Positions 7,849 through 11,957 of a stretch of 11,957 bases of DNA are shown in pieces. A program made the position numbers and the translations under genes. The notes under the pieces were generated by a model. The model worked only from the letters and a program-made list of their open reading frames with translations, was not told where the DNA came from and ran no database searches. The DNA is from Candidatus Competibacteraceae bacterium (GTDB lineage: Bacteria > Pseudomonadota > Gammaproteobacteria > Competibacterales > Competibacteraceae), in NCBI GenBank assembly GCA_012032855.1, contig JAAUQA010000047.1:1-11957 (forward strand). The letters are read 5' to 3'. Numbering within the stretch: position 1 is the stretch's first letter; the number at the start of each line of letters is the position of its first letter.

Positions 7849-8019
7849 TAGTAGTTGATTGACTAGGCATTGAGAGCGTTGCGGCCGATAAGCGGCCGCA
7901 ACGAGCTCCTTCTTCAATTGACGTTTCGCTTTATTCCGTTGTGCGGAATTGGTTTTTTGGTGTACTCCGCCCTTACGCAAAATAGGGGCGGACGCTAAAG
8001 GGTTTCTTCTCTGAGGCAT
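7825..8019 (-). CDS. Small basic protein of unknown function
   Basis: This is a 64-residue basic protein that I do not recognise by name. It begins MPQRRNPLASAPILRKGGVH, and the first 45 residues are rich in Arg, Lys, Asn and Gln with no hydrophobic segment. That suggests a nucleic-acid- or ribosome-associated cytosolic protein, but this is inference. The start has AAGGA about eight bases upstream, which supports translation. The last 20 residues are encoded across a long GC hairpin (7877-7903) and into the end of the convergent TRAP permease gene (24 bases shared), so the C-terminal tail may be an extension beyond the usual family end. It lies 102 bases downstream of the polysaccharide deacetylase on the same strand. 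A chance reading frame is possible. Confidence 0.55.
   Translation of the reverse strand: MPQRRNPLASAPILRKGGVHQKTNSAQRNKAKRQLKKELVAAAYRPQRSQCLVNQLLSTVYEIR
7877..7903. terminator. Strong GC hairpin at the end of the thrB-TRAP operon
   Basis: A perfect 11-bp stem, CGTTGCGGCCG-ATAAG-CGGCCGCAACG, lies 29 bases after the TRAP large permease stop. On the + strand it is followed by a pyrimidine-rich stretch (CTCCTTCTTC) but not a true T-run, so intrinsic termination is plausible but not proven. It also lies inside the small convergent gene on the other strand. Confidence 0.45.
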
Positions 8020-8121
8020 GGCTGTATTCCTTAATCATCGCATTGCACCCACATTCGCCCAGTTTTTGAGCAAAGTAATTTGACAGTTCGCAGTCTGATT
8101 CCGTTCCGCGTAAAGCCGATT

Positions 8122-9060
8122 TCAGCTATTCAACGAATTATCTGTTGTCGGCATCATAAACCGTTCCAGCAGAGGCAAGTTTTCCTGCCATTCGGGCGGG
8201 GAAAAGTTCAAGCGGTCGCGGCTTAATAGCACTCCCGTATAGCCCAACGCCCTCGCACAACGCAACGTTCCCGCGTTGAAGTGCCGAGGCTTTCCGAACG
8301 GAATTGAAAACAAAGCACTGGTTTGAATCCCGGGAATACGCTGCAGTAACTCATGGGTGGCGCGTATTTCCTCATATTGCTCGCTTTCGGTCAGTGATGA
8401 CAGCACGAAGTGATGGTGGCTGTGATTGCCGTAAGCGACCAGCGGGTGGGACTTGAGCTGGTTAATCTCATGCAGGCAGTAGCGGAAAGTCTGTGTCGCA
8501 ACGTGTTGTGATGCGAGAAATTGATCAAGGACTTGATCGATTGCTTTACTGTTGTTGGCGGGATCTTTGGTGGAGTAATAGAACGATTGTTCGGCTACGG
8601 TAAACCGATTGGCGGTGAACTCATTCCAAGCTGCGACGAGTTGGTTGTTAATGATAAAGCGGACCTTGTCCCGCCAGAAAATCCGATTGTCGAAGGTGCA
8701 GCCGTTAAGGAACACCGTGCAGGGTATTTCGAGATCAGTTAATACCTCCAGCGCTTCATCCAGCACAGTTAGGTAACCGTCATCGAAGGTCACCGCCGCC
8801 AGTCCCGGACGGCAACCGCTTTCCGCCAGCTCGTCAACGAACACGAACTGAAAACGCGATTTCAGCATGGCCAATTGGCGATGCATGATGGCCGGAGCCA
8901 CATTGTGCAGATTATCGACCAGATCGGCAGGCGGTTCACTGAAATTGGCGTGGTATAGCAGGACAGGGGCGGAGTGTTTGGCTTTTTCATGCCACGCTGA
9001 GTGTCGATTCGCCGAGTTGGTGTTGTCCAAATTGATTCTCCGCAGAAAGTGGCGTCTCAT
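8122..9060 (-). CDS. Polysaccharide deacetylase family protein (NodB/CE4)
   Basis: This is a predicted metal-dependent deacetylase of N- or O-acetylated glycans, 312 residues long. It has the CE4 motif 1 TFDDGY (91-96, catalytic base and metal Asp), a motif-2-like HSHHH (213-217, H-S-x-x-H metal ligands) in AYGNHSHHHFVLSSL, and a motif-3-like FSIPFGKPRHF. No signal peptide or membrane helix is apparent, so it probably acts on a cytoplasmic or lipid-linked substrate, or has an undetected export route. About 110 residues separate motifs 1 and 2, longer than in minimal NodB domains. The start ATG at 9060 lies only two bases after the stop of the upstream glycosyltransferase-like gene, which indicates translational coupling and a shared pathway. 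The substrate is unknown. Confidence 0.88.
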   Translation of the reverse strand: MRRHFLRRINLDNTNSANRHSAWHEKAKHSAPVLLYHANFSEPPADLVDNLHNVAPAIMHRQLAMLKSRFQFVFVDELAESGCRPGLAAVTFDDGYLTVLDEALEVLTDLEIPCTVFLNGCTFDNRIFWRDKVRFIINNQLVAAWNEFTANRFTVAEQSFYYSTKDPANNSKAIDQVLDQFLASQHVATQTFRYCLHEINQLKSHPLVAYGNHSHHHFVLSSLTESEQYEEIRATHELLQRIPGIQTSALFSIPFGKPRHFNAGTLRCARALGYTGVLLSRDRLNFSPPEWQENLPLLERFMMPTTDNSLNS

Positions 9061-9062
9061 TA

Positions 9063-9830
9063 TCAGCCGAGTTCAACGGATTGCTCAAGCGCGTGCTGAA
9101 TAGCGGGCGGCAGTTCTGAATGCCCAACACGGGATGGTTTTTCGGTAAAGCCTAGACTCTCAAACAGCTCTCTAACCTGATCTTTGGTAATACCCTGGGG
9201 GAAATCCGCCAACGGGTGCCGCCAACTCCATTCCATCGCCGCCCTGGCGACCTGAAAATCGACATCCTGCTCCTGAGCCCACTGTGCGAACCAAGTTTGC
9301 GCATCCTCGCGTGATGTTCTCCAACCTCGATACAGATATTTGTAGAACAAGTCTCTGCGAAACTGGGCGTAATCGTGATGGGCCACAGCGGACTTTTCGA
9401 TATGCGGTTTATAGCCGCTCCGGTACAGGGCAACGCCCTTGGTGTAACCCTCCGGACGTTTGATGAATTCCTGTTCATGGGCAATGTCGTGGCGTGCCTC
9501 AACCATAGCCTGGAGCATTCGCTTTGAGTAAAAGTGAGGCCCGCCTTGCTGGATACCACGAAATTTGTCAACGACATGAAAATCCACGTAGTCGTACTCC
9601 AGGGTCAGATAGCTACGGACAGTTTCACCGTCGGTGACCAGCATGTCTGCGTCTACGGTGAGAAACCGGTCATCGTCTTGTTCGACGAGAGTAGCCAGCA
9701 TCTCCCTAAAGGTATTGAAAAACGGTTCGCCGGTAAATGTCAGCACCCTATCGGCACCGAGCAACTTGGCATTCGCCTCGGCGAACAGAGGGTGCGTTCT
9801 TTCGTGGCGATAGCGCACGGCTAGAATCAT
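9063..9830 (-). CDS. Putative glycosyltransferase-like protein with DxD motif
   Basis: This is a 255-residue protein with features of a GT-A type glycosyltransferase. It begins MILAVRYRHERTHPLFAEAN, and the segment RFLTVDADMLVTDGETVRSYL holds a DAD motif (60-62) where such enzymes bind a metal and the nucleotide sugar. A later HHDYAQFRRDLFYKYLYRGWR stretch is basic and aromatic. There is no signal peptide or transmembrane helix. I do not recognise a named family, so the call rests on the DxD context and on the partner gene. The ATG at 9830 has GAGAG about eight bases upstream. It is the first gene of a leftward pair with the polysaccharide deacetylase, separated by two bases, so the two probably modify the same glycan. 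Divergent from the secreted-protein gene at 9961. Confidence 0.65.
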   Translation of the reverse strand: MILAVRYRHERTHPLFAEANAKLLGADRVLTFTGEPFFNTFREMLATLVEQDDDRFLTVDADMLVTDGETVRSYLTLEYDYVDFHVVDKFRGIQQGGPHFYSKRMLQAMVEARHDIAHEQEFIKRPEGYTKGVALYRSGYKPHIEKSAVAHHDYAQFRRDLFYKYLYRGWRTSREDAQTWFAQWAQEQDVDFQVARAAMEWSWRHPLADFPQGITKDQVRELFESLGFTEKPSRVGHSELPPAIQHALEQSVELG

Positions 9831-9879
9831 CAGCTTGCTCTCAATGAAAACAGTGCTCTTGGATTGTTATCGGCATTGT

Positions 9880-9946
9880 AGTATCGAGTCAAAATTTTCT
9901 TGCCAATCGATTGAAGAATTCTTAAAGTATGTTTCGACTCGATACT
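9880..9946. promoter_or_regulatory. Inverted repeat enclosing the promoter of the secreted-protein gene
   Basis: Perfect 11-bp arms AGTATCGAGTC (9880-9890) and GACTCGATACT (9936-9946) face each other across 45 bases. Inside are two abutting perfect 10-bp palindromes, CAATCGATTG (9904-9913) and AAGAATTCTT (9914-9923), which meet at the centre of the outer repeat. A likely sigma-70 promoter for the + strand overlaps them: TTGCCA (9900-9905), 17 bases, TAAAGT (9923-9928). Transcription would begin at or next to the right arm. The arrangement suits a regulator binding site or a 5'-UTR structure, but the regulator is unknown. Confidence 0.55.
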
Positions 9947-9960
9947 TTATGGAGAAGCTC

Positions 9961-10677
9961 ATGAAACACTACATCTTTCTGTCATTACTAGCTGGTTTAA
10001 CAGCGCAAGGCGCGAGTGCTCACGGTATCAAAAGCGACACCAATCAGGATACCGCCCCTGCATTCGACATCACTACGGCAGAAGCGACAACGAACGGTCG
10101 TCTGACCACCTTTATAATGGAAGTCGCTGGCGAGGCGGGCAGCGTGAAACCGATGCCCATCGGCCAATTGAAAGGCGCTAAAGTGGAGTCCTATGTGTGG
10201 CCAACCGATCTTGATCCGGCAACGGTCGGATTCGACAAAGCTTCCGGCATTCTCGCGCTTGCGATCACCGCCCATCCCGACTTCGATGATACGCCGCTGT
10301 ACGACGAAAATCGGGATGGCGATCCGGCAAACGACGGGGCTGATTGGCATTCACACTGGGTAGTATTGGTCAAGGACGAGGCTTGCGGTGCCGGATTGAA
10401 AGTGCGTGACGTGTCACCCGGCGTGGATTTATTGCCGGCAACCGCGCCTTATCTCCCGATTGCGCTCGACAGTCCGGGTATGAGCCCCATTCTCGACGGG
10501 CGTAAGGCAAGAATCACTGTGCCGGTCAGCGCTACCGAAACCACCGCGTTTGACGCCGTGACTGCCGAACTCCAGGTCAACGTCACAGGCGAAGCGCCTT
10601 TGCTATGTGTCACCGGGGTGCACGACGTTGCTTCCGGCGACCTATCGTTACCTGGTCGGGTGAAGGTCGAACAGTGA
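9961..10677 (+). CDS. Secreted or periplasmic protein of unknown function
   Basis: This is a 238-residue protein with a clear signal peptide (MKHYIFLSLLAGLTAQGASA, cleavage before HGIKSD). I do not recognise its family. The mature part has a block with many acidic and His residues, TPLYDENRDGDPANDGADWH followed by SHWVVLV, which could bind a metal ion, and two Cys residues (in DEACGAG and LLCVTG) that could form a disulfide. The rest looks beta-rich. The ATG at 9961 is chosen because GGAG lies six to seven bases upstream and the signal peptide begins there. In-frame ATGs upstream (9835, 9949) lack that context. It stands alone on the + strand, with its own promoter inside an inverted repeat and a 133-base divergent gap to the glycosyltransferase-like gene. 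No obvious terminator follows. Confidence 0.82.
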   Translation: MKHYIFLSLLAGLTAQGASAHGIKSDTNQDTAPAFDITTAEATTNGRLTTFIMEVAGEAGSVKPMPIGQLKGAKVESYVWPTDLDPATVGFDKASGILALAITAHPDFDDTPLYDENRDGDPANDGADWHSHWVVLVKDEACGAGLKVRDVSPGVDLLPATAPYLPIALDSPGMSPILDGRKARITVPVSATETTAFDAVTAELQVNVTGEAPLLCVTGVHDVASGDLSLPGRVKVEQ

Positions 10678-10767
10678 TCTTTTGACAGGGCACACATGCG
10701 GGTGCGCAGGACAACTTCAATCATGCGGATGACAGGAATTAGAGATCAATAAAATAACGGTTTGCAT

Positions 10768-10813
10768 AGCGCGGTAGGGATGCGCTGACGAAGGAACCTT
10801 GCCCTATCGCGCT
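10768..10813. repeat. REP-like long hairpin
   Basis: Arms AGCGCGGTAGGG (10768-10779) and CCCTATCGCGCT (10802-10813) pair over 12 positions with a single G-T wobble. The 22-base loop itself contains a small AAGG-AA-CCTT hairpin. The wording of the loop (GCTGACGAAGGAACC) resembles, from memory, dispersed palindromic repeats of other gammaproteobacteria. There is no following T-run, so it is a repeat or RNA structure rather than a standard terminator, although it lies about 90 bases after the secreted-protein gene. Confidence 0.5.
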
Positions 10814-10992
10814 TTATAAGCTTTGCCATGCTACGAAGGCTGTCGATATGCTTCTTGACCCCTTTGCCTATGAGTGCTTTTGCTATGCAGGTCGTCGATT
10901 GGTTTGATGATTAGGGGACATTCGCGGTCTGGGTTTCTGTTTGTTAGGTCTGATCTTGAAGTTCTGTTTTTCTGGAAATGGGCTTGGGTGCC

Positions 10993-11024
10993 ATCAACTT
11001 TGTGAAATATTTCACAAACTTGAT
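10993..11024. promoter_or_regulatory. 32-bp palindrome with a CRP-type TGTGA-N6-TCACA core
   Basis: The inner 20 bases (10999-11018, TTTGTGAAATATTTCACAAA) are a perfect palindrome. One C-C mismatch on each side is followed by five more matching pairs (ATCAA and TTGAT). The core has the exact TGTGA-N6-TCACA form of CRP/Vfr-family sites. It lies about 470 bases before the nearest downstream start codon, and no promoter is clearly paired with it, so its target is uncertain. Confidence 0.5.
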
Positions 11025-11129
11025 CAATAACTTAGCATGTCTTATAGTTGAATTTAAAAGTCTAAAAGGGTTGGTGTTATTTGGGTAATAGTGGAATGAA
11101 CCCTCAAAGTTTGTTGCCTGAACAATAGG

Positions 11130-11361
11130 GGTTGAGGGCCAGCCCTTTTAAGGTGGATTAACTAATTGATAAATATGATTTTATATTGTTAACTGTTGAT
11201 GCGGGTCTGTTTTCATGCGGGTCCCGGACGAATTTTCAGGTTCTCAGACAAGGGTTCGGTCCCTCCAAAACAAGGCCCAAGCACTAGAAACGTCTAAAAA
11301 TATGATTAAATATTTAAAATTCAAATGGTTGGTTTCACCTTAAAAGGGCTGGGGTTGAGGG
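11130..11361. mobile_element. MITE-like element with 17-bp terminal inverted repeats and 9-bp target duplication
   Basis: The element spans 11139-11352 (214 bases). Its ends are perfect inverted repeats: CCAGCCCTTTTAAGGTG (11139-11155) and CACCTTAAAAGGGCTGG (11336-11352). They are flanked directly by identical 9-mers GGTTGAGGG at 11130-11138 and 11353-11361, the expected target duplication. The interior is AT-rich and encodes no protein, but has two internal direct repeats: AAATATGATT (11171-11180, 11298-11307) and ATGCGGGTC (11199-11207, 11215-11223). This is the anatomy of a non-autonomous transposable element moved by a transposase acting elsewhere. The exact ends could shift by one or two bases because G and C residues are shared at the borders. 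The parent family is not identified. Confidence 0.7.
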
Positions 11362-11496
11362 CTTAAAGTGCTGGTGAGAGATGCAGATTTTCACTTTGCG
11401 GCTCAGGTTAATCCAGGTCAATGCTGTCCAGAATTCTGTATAGCAAATAAAACTAATAATTTCTGTATATTTCACTGTTAGTGCGCAAAGAAGATC

Positions 11497-11915
11497 ATGC
11501 AAAGAGTATTAAATGCTACTGCCATTTCAGGTTTTCTGCCGGGCATATTTGCCCCAATAATATGGCCTTTTGTTGTACTACTGATGCAAGGTAAGTGGCC
11601 AACTTGGTCTGTATATCCGATGGCCGTCAGTTTCAGTAGCGTTTTTGCTTTATTTTTTCATTACCGTTTAATTTTGTTCTGGGTAGCCTTGTCATTATCA
11701 GCCTAGAAAAATTTAATTTAAATCACCCCTTGATAGTAGGTTTTCTGGGTGGGGTTACAGCATTTTTTGTGTATGTTTTACTTGCTTCATTTAACGATTA
11801 CCCACCTTTGAAAGAAGCGTGGCCCTTAGGGGGTTATTTTTCAATCCTCGGCGTAATATGTGGTGTAGCGGCAAGTCATATTTCGCGCACTAACAAGGTA
11901 AATGCACATGGATAA
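11497..11915 (+). CDS. Small membrane protein of unknown function (frame broken once in this sequence)
   Basis: This is a predicted inner-membrane protein of about 139 residues and four hydrophobic helices once one base is restored. The first part reads MQRVLNATAISGFLPGIFAP and continues hydrophobically to VFALFF. It then breaks at the T6 run 11653-11658. One extra T joins it to the frame SLPFNFVLGSLVIISLEKFN, then NHPLIVGFLGGVTAFFVYVL, ending SHISRTNKVNAHG at 11915. As given, the first frame stops at 11706, and the second half could be misread as a separate small gene starting near 11730. I do not recognise the family. A weak AGAAGA precedes the ATG. The gene is more AT-rich than those to the left, which suggests acquired DNA. 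Its stop overlaps the start of the next gene. Confidence 0.65.
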
Positions 11916-11957
11916 ATTTAACCTACGCTCCTTCGTCGCTACGGCTAAATTCCCAGT
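11908..11957 (+). CDS. Start of an unidentified gene (partial, runs off right edge)
   Basis: An open frame begins at the ATG at 11908 and reads MDKFNLRSFVATAKFP to the window edge. It has AAGG about nine bases upstream and overlaps the stop of the preceding membrane-protein gene by eight bases (ATGGATAA), the usual sign of translational coupling. Sixteen codons are too few to assign a family. It is reported because overlap, ribosome binding site and continuous frame agree. Confidence 0.5.
   Translation, partial: MDKFNLRSFVATAKFP

Larger units (their letters stand above)
10678..11496. other. Gene-free, structure-rich intergenic region (819 bases)
   Basis: I find no convincing coding sequence here on either strand. 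Open stretches are short and lack start signals. From left to right the region holds a REP-like hairpin (10768-10813), a near-perfect 32-bp palindrome (10993-11024) and a MITE-like element with target duplication (11130-11361). Composition shifts to AT-rich from about 10.9 kb. The last part, 11434-11469, has the 9-bp sequence TTCTGTATA twice and may contain the promoter of the membrane-protein gene at 11497, though no good -35/-10 pair stands out. Confidence 0.6.

Noticed and set aside
10730..10920. A 40-codon open stretch after the secreted-protein gene
   Set aside because: No start codon with ribosome binding site, it passes through the hairpin repeat, and it has no recognisable content.
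11248..11276. A tRNA or tmRNA 3'-end-like string (GGGTTCGGTCCCTCCA)
   Set aside because: The possible T-arm has only a 4-bp stem, and there is no acceptor partner, anticodon arm or D arm around it. It lies inside the MITE-like element, so it is most likely chance.
11730..11915. A separate 61-residue gene at the right edge
   Set aside because: It is the second half of the membrane protein starting at 11497. The joined frame upstream of 11730 is open and hydrophobic back to the T6 run.

Overview
The window looks like chromosomal DNA of a gammaproteobacterium. The main evidence is the neighbourhood polA / DUF2782 small exported protein / thrB (APH-type homoserine kinase), a linkage known from Pseudomonas and relatives, together with Shine-Dalgarno-led bacterial genes. 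Base composition is moderate (about half GC by eye) up to about 10.7 kb and clearly more AT-rich in the last kilobase. I cannot name the genus.

Layout. 1-426 (-) is the 5' end of polA. 427-663 is its upstream region and holds two tandem small hairpins that look like a dispersed repeat. 664-3381 (-) is a two-gene redox operon: a glutathione S-transferase followed by a large three-domain flavo-iron-sulfur protein (PNPOx-like + FAD/NAD reductase + 2Fe-2S ferredoxin). It is divergent from a LysR-type regulator (3527-4432, +), and the gap between them holds a good promoter and a T-N11-A palindrome. This LysR/GST/flavoprotein block sits between polA and its usual partners, so it is probably an accessory insertion. 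4588-7848 (+) is a probable operon: DUF2782 protein, thrB, and the small and large membrane subunits of a TRAP transporter (no substrate-binding subunit in the window). It ends near a strong hairpin and overlaps the 3' end of a small basic convergent gene. 8122-9830 (-) is a tightly coupled pair, a DxD-containing glycosyltransferase-like protein and a NodB-type polysaccharide deacetylase. 9961-10677 (+) is a secreted protein of unknown function with a promoter framed by an inverted repeat. 10678-11496 has no convincing gene but is rich in structure: a REP-like hairpin, a near-perfect 32-bp palindrome containing a CRP-type core, and a 214-bp MITE-like element with 17-bp terminal inverted repeats and a 9-bp target duplication. 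11497-11957 (+) holds a small membrane protein and the start of an overlapping partner gene.

The most important caveat for any user is that five reading-frame breaks occur in four unrelated genes (two in the flavoprotein, one each in thrB, the TRAP large permease and the terminal membrane protein). Each is repaired by adding one base, and each lies in or beside a short homopolymer or GC-dinucleotide run. Continuous family-like protein sequence resumes in the shifted frame every time. This looks like systematic sequencing deletion error rather than gene decay, so the genes are annotated here as single CDS with their intended full lengths.

Nothing here is a recognisable defence system, prophage or CRISPR array. 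The best candidates for something new are the MITE-like element, the palindrome-rich non-coding block beside it, and the uncharacterised PNPOx-reductase-ferredoxin fusion controlled with a GST by a LysR regulator.
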